Source: Bidens hawaiensis (lineage: Eukaryota > Streptophyta > Magnoliopsida > Asterales > Asteraceae). From it: a DNA stretch of 64,000 bases. The notes beneath the pieces are model-generated. The model had not been told where the DNA came from, did not search any database, and saw only the letters and a list, made by a program, of their open reading frames with translations. The translations under genes and the position numbers were made by a program. Within the stretch, counting starts at the first letter, position 1. Each line of letters starts with the position of its first letter. Positions 20,993 to 30,522 of this stretch are shown piece after piece. Location: contig JAIQDT010003843.1 of the NCBI GenBank assembly GCA_021521415.1, positions 62,001 through 126,000 on the forward strand. Reading direction: 5' to 3'.

Positions 20993-22150
20993 TTTGTCTT
21001 GCTTGCATGCTTTCAATCCTCGATCTGCGTGACAAATAGACAATTAGATAAGTCATTACCTATTAAAAATATGTGTTGTAAGTAAGAAGTGGTGGACCAA
21101 AAAACCTATGACAATTGAAATGAACATAGGACAAGAGAAGCAAACCTGAAAATTTTGAACATCTTTTAATTACACATCAAATAGTTATAAGAGTAAGGGA
21201 ATGTTTGGCAAACCTCTAAATTAGTAAGTGAGAAATGGGTAAAAGGTCTGAATGGCTAATATGATCTGAACCAATAAGAACGAAATGAAATATATCTTAA
21301 CGAGTAAACATGTGAATGACAAACTAGATTTATATTCATTATTAATGAAAAATTATAAGTGTATCTTTTAGTTAAAAATAATCTAGAAATTAAACACTAT
21401 AAATTTAAAAGTTACAATTTTTTAAATTAACTATTTTATTATTTACAAATATATACATATAATATAATACTAAACAAATTGTAGCAAAAGTTATATACAA
21501 ATAATATAATACTAAACAAGAAACAGGATCAAATACATTTTATTCTTAACATGAAGACAGTGAGAACTAATTTGTTGTTATTATTAGGTTTATTTTTATA
21601 AGTGTTTGCTGTTATTTTTTGTTTGTATTTGCTAATTTTCGATTATGAGACGTTATAAGTATTTTCTTATTTATATTTTGTTGTTATTATTAGATTTTTT
21701 TCTTTTGCTAATATAAGTATTTGTTGGTATTTGCTGTTATTATTTTATTCTTGATTTTGATTCTTTTGTTGTAATTTTTAGGTTTTTTCCTTTGTTATTA
21801 TAAATAATTGTTTATGTAGATTGGTATTGTAGTTGATATTGTTTCTTATGTTCTTATTTTTTTATAAATTGGTATTATTTCCAACTTTCTCATGTTAAAA
21901 CTAAAATGCCCATGAACCTTCCCCAAACAAATTGAAACAGATATATTATTATGTATTACTATATAAAGCTTTCAATTAAGTTATTATTAACAGTGTTAAG
22001 TGTAGATTACACCCCTGTGATCAACACCGTTTTATAGGATAAGCACCTGCGGTGGCATTTTTACAGTTTGAGTATCAGTACTGTTCATTTCGACACAATT
22101 TGAACCCACTGTTAAGTCAACCATTCGCTTGACTGCTAATAACATAAATG
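20993..22150. other. Upstream region of the RRM-like gene, AT-rich spacer
   Basis: A splice-acceptor-like CACGCAG (minus strand, about 21018) follows a pyrimidine-containing tract, suggesting an intron in the leader. Beyond about 21500 the sequence is AT-rich low-complexity DNA with repeated TTGTTATTATTAG and TATTTGCTGTTATT pieces (21565-21860). I see no second gene. Confidence 0.4.
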
Positions 22151-22179
22151 GTACCCACAAGCCAATTTCTAAACTGACC

Positions 22180-22480
22180 CAACCAGCGGTTCAAAATCAG
22201 TTCGGGCTTTGAATAACAAAAACCGGTTTTTAAGAACCAACCTAATTTTAAAAAGACAAGCTTCTTCTTTTTGCCTCAAACTGGTTTATTTTACCTAAAC
22301 AGTTTATAACCCGAACCGAATTGATTGGTTCGAACAATTTCCTCCTAAAATGGTTTATAACCCAAACCAGTTTGGACCCAAACCAATTTTGACCACATGT
22401 TGACTACAAAGGTTCGGTTTTTAACCCAAAACGGTTTTACTTCTAAACCAGTTTTGTACAAACCGGTTCCAAACGATTGT
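22180..22480. repeat. AACCGGTT/AAACCAGTTT-rich patch
   Basis: At least ten close variants of AACCGGTTT or AAACCAGTTT occur in both orientations, so the patch is a dense set of small palindromes. Similar GGTTT/AACC-rich patches are typical of decayed MITEs in plants, but no ends or duplication are visible. Confidence 0.4.
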
Positions 22481-23260
22481 TGTATTCGCCTTATGATATG
22501 GGCTGCCATCTGTACGTTTGTCACGTCTTATGATTTATAGGTGTTTGTTATTTTGTTGCGCAACTATCTCAAAGTATACAATGAAGCCACGTTCTTGGTA
22601 CTGCTATGGCAGAATGTAAATAAGAGTAGAGTTCGGTTGTGTGCCAGAAACGGTTCACCTAATGCCTCCAAGTCTGCATATGCTTAATTATTTCCTTTCT
22701 TTAATGTTTTGTTATCATGTTTTTCAAGTTTGATAGAAGTGTTCCTAGAATAAAGGAGTAGTGGATCCATGATCCTCTCCACGTGAAGAGTAGTGATTAG
22801 TGGTTATTATCATTTGTTTCCTTTGTATTGTTATTCCTTGGTTAATGAATGCATACGTAGAAAAGGAATTAATGAAAGTCTTGTTTCCCTCTATTTGATT
22901 AACGATTTGGTCCATATCAAGTTCCTAGCAAATTCGTAGGGCAAGATTGAAAAAAATATATGTAACACTTCATTCTATTTAAGTTTTACATAAACTAGAA
23001 ATTAAACTCATATCGTTATTTTTTAATATGAACAAGATGATTACTTGTCCACCACATTCTATCTTTGGAAAATGAAATAAATTATGGTTTAGTCGTTGTC
23101 ATCACCAACCCTCTAATCTTTAATTTGTTATCTTGTAACCTTTGGTTATATTTTTGGTTAAAAATATTCAAAATGTAACTTTCTCTAACCTGAAGTGGCA
23201 TGGCCCAACAAAAGTTAATATTTTAGATAGAAGTCAACGAAAACAACAAATAGGGTTCCG
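22481..23260. repeat. Duplicated block, copy 2
   Basis: This is the diverged counterpart of 15600-17905 without the Mutator-like element. Shared left segment about 22520-22640, shared right segment about 22975-23225. It ends near AGTCAACGAAAACAAC, where copy 1 has CTCAACAAAAA. Confidence 0.5.
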
Positions 23261-23879
23261 CCCAAGAAATGGCAAAAACAATGACATCCCTGGTGGTGGC
23301 GATGACTAACACAACCGCCGCTGCGTTCTTTTCCACTCTTAACATAAATCATGATATCATCCAAGTGGAAGGTGTTTTTGTTGCATCAATAAAACCAAAT
23401 ACAAGACACACAATAATAAAATTGGAAGATATATACTATAAGAATAGAGAGATTACCTTGGATTAATCCTTCTAAAGTTGTGGAATCTGTTGGTATGTAT
23501 GGGCTTTATTTCATGTGTTCCTGTAATACTGAGTGGTAGAGGAAGTCTGATCTAAAACCAATTGTTGAAGCTTGTCGGTACACGTTGTGGTGGTGGCTAC
23601 TTCAACATGTGACGGTGGACTGAACTTAGAGGCAGAAAGAACGATTGGAGTTTTGATGATTGACAGAGTTGGTTGGGGAGTTCTTATATTAATAGGAGGA
23701 AACTAGGATATATATTAATACAAGAATGAAACTGAAACTACATCACAAGTACTTAAGCAGGATATAATTGGGCTGTTACACATGATAATATCGAGGGAAG
23801 TAAGTGTCTTTTAAATAAAAAATAATAAAGTAAAAAAAATTAACAAAGTATATTTTATAAAATTTTGAATTAATTACAT
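23261..23879. other. Spacer with a weak ORF
   Basis: A 65-codon frame starts at ATG 23269 (MAKTMTSLVVAMTNTTAAAF), but nothing around it supports a gene. The minus strand around 23470 has a donor-like CCAAG/GTAATC. I do not call a gene here. Confidence 0.25.
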
Positions 23880-24262
23880 GAATGGCCTACATGGTTCGGA
23901 AATATTGCAACTTAAATCCCCAGCTTTAAAACATAACAAGTTTGCACCATTAAAAAATTGGACAATTGCTACCAAAATTTAAAAAAAATAAAAAAATAAA
24001 AACCAGTTTTGCGACCAAAATGAAAACGATGAAAAAATTACTGTCTGAAATCAAAATGGTTACAAAAATAGCCAACAAACAAAAAGCGGTGGCAAAACAG
24101 TCATAAATATAGCGACCAAACACTATCAGGTGGCAAAACGATCGGAACATTTGCGACCGTCCAACCGAAGTAGTAAATAATTAAAAGAAATATTAATAAC
24201 AAAATACAATTAAAATGTCGGTAGCAAAATAGGGGCAATTTCTTCTGCGACCGTCTATGTAC
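23880..24262. repeat. GCGACC/GTGGCAAAA motif cluster, possible CACTA sub-terminal relic
   Basis: GCGACC occurs at about 24013, 24112, 24154 and 24247, with GTGGCAAAACAG and GGTGGCAAAACGA between. Repeated GCGACC and TGGCAAAA units are typical sub-terminal repeats of plant CACTA elements. No CACTA terminus adjoins, so this is a relic at best. Confidence 0.35.
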
Positions 24263-24282
24263 AAGAACAAATGGGTAAGTAT

Positions 24283-24780
24283 TGTCAGGACCGGACCTGG
24301 TGCAAAACCTAAGTAGGTTGACACGAACACACCAGATCTAATAAACCCAAAGGCCTCTCGAATATCCGGACGGAATCGGTATATTCAAGGGATGGGAATG
24401 AAGGTTTAGACAATAATAGATAATCAGTAAGAAAAATCAAAGACAAAGATTCACTATATTAAATGTATCGTTTAATATAACAGTGATTTTAATGCAAGGA
24501 ATGTCTAGGGCCTATAAATAGTGTCCTAGGTTTTCATTTTATTAAAAAGCATGGATAAGGTACAGAATACGAGAGCACAAACACCTGAGCGAATATTCCT
24601 TTTGTGTATTCTCGTACCGCAGCCATCTTCACGAAACCCTAGACATTCCTTGCATTAAAATCGCTGTTACATTAGCGAATTAGGTATTTGAAAATACCAA
24701 AGCATAGATTAGAGATAAGTTTTAATATTATATTATATATAGGGATAAAATACATTGGTATTCTCTTCTATCCCTCCACA
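24283..24780 (+). repeat. Element H 5' LTR (498 bp) with bracketed promoter
   Basis: It starts TGTCAGGACCGGACC and ends CTATCCCTCCACA. A TATA box (TATAAAT, 24513-24519) lies immediately inside the left arm of a 37-bp inverted repeat: 24474-24510 and 24637-24673 match in 35 of 37 positions. The sequence just after the LTR (24781 on) does not match the initiator-Met primer site, and I could not assign its tRNA. Confidence 0.65.
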
Positions 24781-24840
24781 ATCTAACCTTGGCACATGTC
24801 AATTAATCAATATGTTGATTTTTACGATCTTAGGAGTAAG

Positions 24841-25852
24841 ATGGCTTCTCGCTCGAATCCAAATCCTCATATGACATCCGATGATAGTGAAAAGAGCTAC
24901 TTCATGGATTTCTTGAAACTTTGATCATTTGATCAAGCAAATAATGGAACAACCGGTGTATTTTCCAGGCACTCAGCATATGCCTATTGAAATTTCAAGT
25001 GGGTTTTCAGGAGGTCGAAATCCCTTGCATTACATCCCTGAAGAACTAGAGGCAATAAATCGAGTCAAGCAAGAAATTTCAACTGAAATGCCAGATTTTC
25101 AGCCAACAAATGAAATGGAAGCACAAAGCAAGAACAAAGAACCAGTGTCTGACAGTTCTAGCTGGATGAATTGTCACTCAGACCAAAACCAATGGCAGTT
25201 TAGAACTCTTAAATATACTCCAGGTTTATCCAGCAGTGAAGTAGGGCCATCAAGAAGGCCAAAGATGAGAGCCTTTTACCATAGAAAAAGTTATTTTTCA
25301 AGTAAATGACATGAAGATAGATCCAAAGGAAAATCCGAAAAATGAACCAGATGAAGAAGAAGAATCATCCGAAGAACCCACGGAAGAAAAAGAAGATGAT
25401 GATGATGGATGCAAATGTCCCTACATCCAAAACAATATGAAATGTGAATGTTCTGAAAATCTAGCTCTTCTGAACCAATGCCCCTCGGTTCTCAAAGCAA
25501 TGATATTTATTAACCACATGACATTTTTCCACCTTTCCTCGGTGTTATTCCTTCGATATCTAAACACGCCAATGAAATTCGACAACAAGAAGTAGCTGCC
25601 GAATTTTTTAATAACTTACCATTTGAAGTAAGTACCCCATCGCCATGTCCAATGAACCATTATGATATTGTGATCATGGGAAATAGAGATCCATCTCCAA
25701 GGTATGGATATCCAAGCTTCATACCACAATCCCATGAAGAGCATCTTGTTAGGGCATTACATGAGACTGATGATCTCAGGAAGAAGGTGGCTAAGGATGG
25801 TGATAAGAAGAAGAGGTTGGAAACAAGTTACTTCAAAAATGCAAAAAGATGA
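24841..25852 (+). pseudogene. ORFs of unknown function upstream of element H gag
   Basis: Pieces in shifting frames appear to belong together: ATG at 24841 (MASRSNPNPHMTSDD...), a 126-codon frame 24929-25309 containing PVYFPGTQHMPIEISSGF, a 94-codon frame 25311-25595 with a strongly acidic stretch (EEEESSEEPTEEKEDDDD) followed by a Cys cluster CKC-x7-CEC, and 25652-25852, ending in a charged coiled-coil-like tail (LRKKVAKDGDKKKRLE). I recognise no family. The stretch is separated from gag by about 200 bp with an AATAAATAAAAG polyadenylation-like signal (26018-26030). Extra ORFs 5' of gag are known from Ogre elements, but this gag is not Ogre-like. Confidence 0.4.
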
Positions 25853-26066
25853 AGAAAATCATTAAGGATTTTTTTTGAAGGATTATAATAGTGTGTGTTG
25901 GTGCTTGTAATCGTGTGGTTGTTTGATGGCAGTTGATGTAATATATTCTATTAGCAATACTAGTGTTAGTTGCTAGTATTTGTAAGATATTGTGGTAGCT
26001 TGTAACATATTTTGTGAAATAAATAAAAGTTTATGTTTATAAATCTATTCTACTTTTATTTTTAGA

Positions 26067-27183
26067 ATGTCAGAAAAAAGAATGGCAGGACCAAACCCTC
26101 CTTTACAAAAGAGAGAGGCTTCCAACTCAAGTAGCAACCGAACTATAAGTCAACCCGCTCCCGAAATTCTTGAGCAGTTGATTAATAAAATGCAAGAATT
26201 GATAACTAATGCTATGAATCACTTATCCAAGCCATGAAAGAAGGATCAGTCCTTAAAAGTGAAACTTGACAATCTAACAAAACTATCAAATCTAGATCTC
26301 GTCCGAACCCTACAAATCAAGGTGAAGAAAGTGATCATGGTTCAAATATTAGTGATGACTTCGACAGATGCTTTAAGAAGAAACTTAGAATTGAAGGTTG
26401 CCACTTTAAAGATTTCAAAACGTATGGACCTAAGGAATTTAATGGCGACAAAGGCGCCATGGTTGCATTTAGATGGTTGGAAGAAATGGAATCAATAGTG
26501 ATTATAAGCAAGTGTACTGAGAAAGAAAATATTTAGTACACATCTCAGATGTTCAAAGGTGAAGCATTAGAATGGTGGAACTCTCTAAGAATGTTAAGAG
26601 GAAGGGAAACCATGTACCAGCTAACATGGGAAGAATTCAAAAGCTTAGTTCTACAAAAAATTTTGTCTAATGCATGAGACAAATGATTCAAACCAAGTTC
26701 CTGAACCAGAAGGTGGTTGGAATAAATTTAAAAGACTACAATACGAAGTTCCAGGAGTATTATAGGCTTGTGCTTCAATTGGTTACACCAGAATCAAGCA
26801 AGGTAACTCGCTACATTTGGAGGTTGCCTAAAGAGATACGAGACATGGTGAGGCCTCATCTACCACAAACCACCGATTCCGCTATGGAGCTGGCTGGTTA
26901 TTTAATGAATGGGTCGATTCGAAACAAAGAGGAAGACAAGAAGGGAGACGGAGAAGGAAAGAGAGATACTCGATTTAAGGGTAAACAAGTGGAAAGAAAG
27001 AAGGGAGGATTTACTCCAATAATTCCCTTTTGTAGAACATGCAAAAGACGTCACATGGGATGATGTAGATATGAAATCTACTTCAACAACTAAGTTTTGT
27101 GATTCATGTAAGCGGCCAGGATATGTGGCGGTAGACTGTAAACATGACTTGCTTGAACTGTAAGGAGTTGGTGCATCTCATTT
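26067..27183 (+). pseudogene. Element H gag
   Basis: ATG 26067 follows an acceptor-like TTTTTAG, and the frame begins MSEKRMAGPNPPLQKRE. The capsid-like core appears further on: EFNGDKGAMVAFRWLEEME (about 26430-26490), MFKGEALEWWNSL (about 26550-26585), then in another frame 26674-27063 with DYNTKFQEYYRLV, RYIWRLPKEIRDMV and a basic tail. Three Cys/His clusters follow (CRTCKRRH, FCDSCKRPGYVAVDC and CKELVHLIFDC between about 27030 and 27190). Frameshifts and stops (for example the TAG at about 26535) inactivate it. Role in life: packaging of element RNA. Confidence 0.75.
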
Positions 27184-28064
27184 TTGATTGCCCTAAAAAG
27201 AAAATTATCGAAGGAGGAACTGAAGGAGGTGCTGGAGGAAGCGGCACCAAGAATGATGAAAAGAATGGAAATGCTCGAGTCTTTGTGCTCAGCTACAGCC
27301 ATACTTGACACCATCACCGGTACGTTCTTAGTTAATAACGTTTATGCTAGAGTTTTATATGATTTGGGTGCAAATCAAAGCTTTATAGATTATAATTTTT
27401 GTAGTATATTAAACGAACCTTTAAAGAAATTAAATAAATCCTTAAACGTCGAGACATCCAAAGGTGAAGAAGTTAAAATCTCGGAAACCTTGGAGAATGG
27501 AGAGAGTTTGTTAGCAAGATATGTCATTCCTGTATAGCTATTACCCATGGAATTAGCCAGTTTCGACATAGTTCTAGGTATCAACTGGTTATCCGATAAC
27601 CATGCCCGTATCATTTGTAACAATAAAACCATAAACTTCAAGCCCCTGACAAGCGAATCATTCAAATTGCTGGAGACAAAGATGCTGGTCAATTTAGTTT
27701 AATCTCCATGATTAAAGCTAACAAATGTATAAATCAAGGATGCTTAGAATTAATGGCATATGTTACTAAAGAAACAAAACCAAAAGAAATTAAAGATGTA
27801 GCCATTGTAGCTGATTCTCTAGACGTCTTTTTCGTATGAATTTCCTGGTATACCACCGAATCAAGAAGTTGAATTTAGAATAGACTTAATACCTGGAACT
27901 GATCCAATAGCCAAAGCTCCATATCGGTTAGCTCAAAATGAAATGAAGGAATTTTTTTTAAGAAGCAACTAGATGAATTGCCGGAGAAAGGATTTATTCG
28001 TCAAAGTTCGTTACCTTGGGGAGCTCTGATATAACTTGTCAAGAAGAAAGAAGGATCAATTTCT
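27184..28064 (+). pseudogene. Element H protease and start of reverse transcriptase
   Basis: The protease carries DLGANQSFID at the active site (Thr replaced by Leu in the usual DTG) at about 27361-27390 and SFDIVLGINWL at 27563-27595 (separated by a TAG at about 27535). The RT entry follows in broken frames: [33 protein letters not shown] (27830-27945). A decayed match to [13 protein letters not shown] ends at about 28060. Palm, RNase H and integrase are absent. Confidence 0.75.
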
Positions 28065-28089
28065 TTTTGAGCTAACCGATATGGAGCTT
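28065..28089. repeat. 25-bp inverted copy at the H/copia junction
   Basis: 28065-28089 is the exact reverse complement of 27914-27938, inside the APYRLAQ codons of element H. Beyond the 25 bp the flanks diverge. It lies where plus-strand Ty3 homology ends and minus-strand copia sequence begins. Confidence 0.7.
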
Positions 28090-28199
28090 GTGTTGTAACT
28101 GAGGTTCCAGGTGGGGAAACATTTGTGGTTTGCGTTTGTGTTGTAGCTGGCTGACTAATTGGATTTTGAACATACTTTATGTTTCGAGAGAATCGCACA

Positions 28200-29480
28200 T
28201 GCTAAACCTGAGGAATAGTATTATGCATACTTGTAGGTTAAACAAAATGTGTTATGGGCTGATTATTGAAGCTTTGTTGATGTGAATTAGAGTGAGATGG
28301 AGAGGTTAGATATGTTATAAAAAGCTGGCTTTAAATTTGGACTAGGCCAAACCTAAATTCTATTCCTGGCAAAGTGTCCTAACCTGCTACATCTGTGGCA
28401 TATCACTTCAACTTATCATAGCCAACTTTAGTCATTTTGTTCAGTCCTAGAGATTTCCTTCCAATCCTTTTATAGAACTTGTTTGTCATATTTGATAACA
28501 AGACCAAGGAGTTCAATATCTCCATTTTCTCTAGATCAACTGTATCTATGTACTGCAAGTCATCCATGATAAAGGATGAAATGTCAAATACAATTTATGA
28601 GTTCTCATAAGCAACAAAAGCTTGATTCACAAACTCTGAACCAATACCAGTAGTTATGTCTATGTGATAGTCATAAGTTTGGTCAGTAGTTTGCTTAGAC
28701 TGGGTTTCTGACACAAAAGTATTGATCTGATGGTATAATCATCAGTGGATTTACCAGTTGATATCAACCTTTTCTTTTTATTAATCTCCCTTTCAAAGGT
28801 AAGCAACATGCCATGAAGGACAGTCAAATCAGATCCTTGAAGTTTGGTAATGTCCTCAAAATAATAGCAAGAGTATTCCAATACTCAGGTAGAGATATCA
28901 AAAATCTATTATTAAGATCTATATTGCAGTAGCTAACGTCAACCATTTTTAATTCGCTAATTAATGTAGTGAACCTCTCAAATTGTTGAGTTAAACTCTC
29001 TCCACTCAAATGACAAAATGCTTCATACTGCTATTAAGAATCTCTTGTGTATTCTTAAGCACTTGGGGAGTTCCACCGAATTTTTCTTTCAGTGCATCCC
29101 ACATTTTCTAAGCGTTGCAATGAATTAAACCACCAAAATTTCATTCGGAATTTCCATGGTAAGCATCGCATTAGCTTTGGCATCCAATTAAAATATCTGA
29201 AGGTCTTGATCAGAATAATCCTTGGGATCTTTCTTACTCGCCTTGTTTCCATCTAATGGATCAATTGTTTCAGCAGAATAAGGCCCATGAACGACAGACC
29301 TCCAACAACTGGTGTTTTGGTTGCATAGATGATGAAGCATTCGTTGAGCCCAAATACATTATATTGGCCTCATAACAGCACAGGGGTTTTTGACAATGAA
29401 CCATTGTTGTGAGTATCTTGTATTATCAACATGATCTCACACTTACTAGTTTTTTTTTTTTAAAAAAAACAAACAAACAG
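28200..29480 (-). pseudogene. Copia gag relic
   Basis: Minus-strand frames give the copia gag (UBN2-type) signature: SGESLTQQFERFTTLISEL and LNNRFLISLPEYWNTL (28824-29009), then LTVLHGMLLTFERE (28660-28881), and further on a CCHC-like CHRCSRLGHFARN (about 28345-28390). Upstream pieces near 29055-29252 fit the N-terminal half. Several frameshifts separate the pieces. Gag would coat copia RNA; this copy cannot. Confidence 0.7.
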
Positions 29481-29534
29481 AGTAAACAACGGAGTTTCTT
29501 AATTGATTGTTAAATCAATTTCAGAGATCCATGA

Positions 29535-29545
29535 CTCTGATACCA
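29535..29545 (-). other. Primer binding site of the copia element
   Basis: CTCTGATACCA on the plus strand is the complement of TGGTATCAGAG, the initiator-Met primer site, one base from the LTR end at 29547. Confidence 0.8.
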
Positions 29546-29546
29546 A

Positions 29547-30262
29547 TGGTTGGGATCTAATTTAACTAAAGTAAGCTCAATCAATGAACACTTGATAAAA
29601 CACACCAGTGGAACAACAAGTAACTGGCGTAATCCTTTGAACATATTACTATCACATTAATTAAATCCATATTGAATTATAGATCAATTAGTATTATCAA
29701 AGTTAAGTTCAATGAAAACACATAAATTATGGGAAACTTTTAAAAGATTTCATATGGAAAAACAATTTTTTGACTACTATAACCAAAAGATTGCGATCTG
29801 TTGCTTCCCCTCAACCTTAGATCATCATCATTCACTAATTTTTAGTACAATAGTACTCTGATCAGGTGAATTTGTGATGTGTAAGAAGTGTTAATGAAGT
29901 AGTGACTCTCTTTTTCATTATATATAAGTGTGTAACTACTGATGAGCTAAGGTGAAAGTGACATCTAACAAATTCTGTTACAAAAACCTGATTAACAATT
30001 CTAAACAACCAATAATAAAGAATCCTATGATAGTTGTTGATCTTCTGGAAACAATTGATGTTTGATCTATCAGTTGTTTGTCTTCAGCACTTTTAATCTT
30101 CAGCAATTACCATCAACATTTGTTAGTCTTTATTCTTTGTATCAGAAATTTATCTGTCAGATGTTTGAGAGCAACAGCTTGCATTAACTTAGTGGAGAAC
30201 AACAGATGTTTGAACCATCAGTTGTTTGGTTTCTGGTCATCAGTCCCTTGATAGGTTCAACA
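29547..30262 (-). repeat. Copia 5' LTR (716 bp)
   Basis: Read on the minus strand it starts TGTTGAACCTATC and ends GATCCCAACCA, then the primer site. The neighbouring plus-strand bases after 30262 are AAATA, the likely target duplication, whose partner is lost with the 3' end. Confidence 0.75.
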
Positions 30263-30440
30263 AAATATATAAAAAGACAAGTGGGAATATACAAAAAAAA
30301 AACAAGAGCATGAGAGAACTCCTTTTTGGTCCTTGTGGTTTGTTAATTTTAACTGCTTTGGTCTAATTGACAAACTTTTAACAATTTGAGTCATTAGTGT
30401 TCATATTGTCACAATTTCTGTCCAATTGATTAACGGAGTG
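30263..30440. other. Short unassigned stretch
   Basis: An AT-rich tract with an A run and a TTTTTGGTCCTTGTGGTTTG segment of the kind seen in MITE or Mutator ends. No partner end is visible. Confidence 0.3.
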
Positions 30441-30495
30441 ATGCTTCTCATTCGATCACCCATTTGATTCTTGCCCTTTGCTTGAGATCCACAAG
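30441..30495 (-). pseudogene. LINE ORF2, downstream piece
   Basis: Read on the minus strand from the hAT duplication, the frame gives LVD then LKQRARIKWVIE and a stop. This continues the LINE frame that ends in ...EIEKGNLVD at 63592. The (D)LKQRARIKW motif is the conserved linker that precedes the EGDENSK-FFHG entry of plant L1-type reverse transcriptases. The rest of RT is lost beyond about 30440. Confidence 0.6.
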
Positions 30496-30522
30496 TAGGG
30501 CTTGCATATTGTGTATACCCGT

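Larger units (their letters stand above)
24283..28064 (+). mobile_element. Element H: Ty3 element with upstream ORFs, truncated
   Basis: The order is LTR (24283-24780), a region of broken ORFs of unknown function (24841-25852), a polyadenylation-like stretch, gag (26067 on), zinc fingers, protease and the start of RT, then loss of homology at about 28064. No 3' LTR or flanking duplication is found. Many stops mark it as old. The RT part has [20 protein letters not shown] and [10 protein letters not shown], so the Ty3 assignment is firm. The lineage is uncertain. Confidence 0.75.
28090..30262 (-). mobile_element. Ty1-copia element, 5' part only
   Basis: On the minus strand the order is LTR (30262-29547), primer site (29545-29535), then gag. 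The element is cut at about 28090 by the junction with element H, so pol and the 3' LTR are lost. Confidence 0.75.

Noticed and set aside
23269..23466. A 65-codon frame starting with ATG and an Ala/Thr-rich N-terminus
   Set aside because: It resembles a transit peptide only in composition, and there is no continuation into a recognisable protein.
24283..28064. Element H as an endogenous pararetrovirus because of its odd ORFs upstream of gag
   Set aside because: Gag (EALEWW), zinc fingers and the protease-RT entry are of Ty3 retrotransposon type, and an LTR precedes them. No movement-protein or caulimovirid coat motif is visible.
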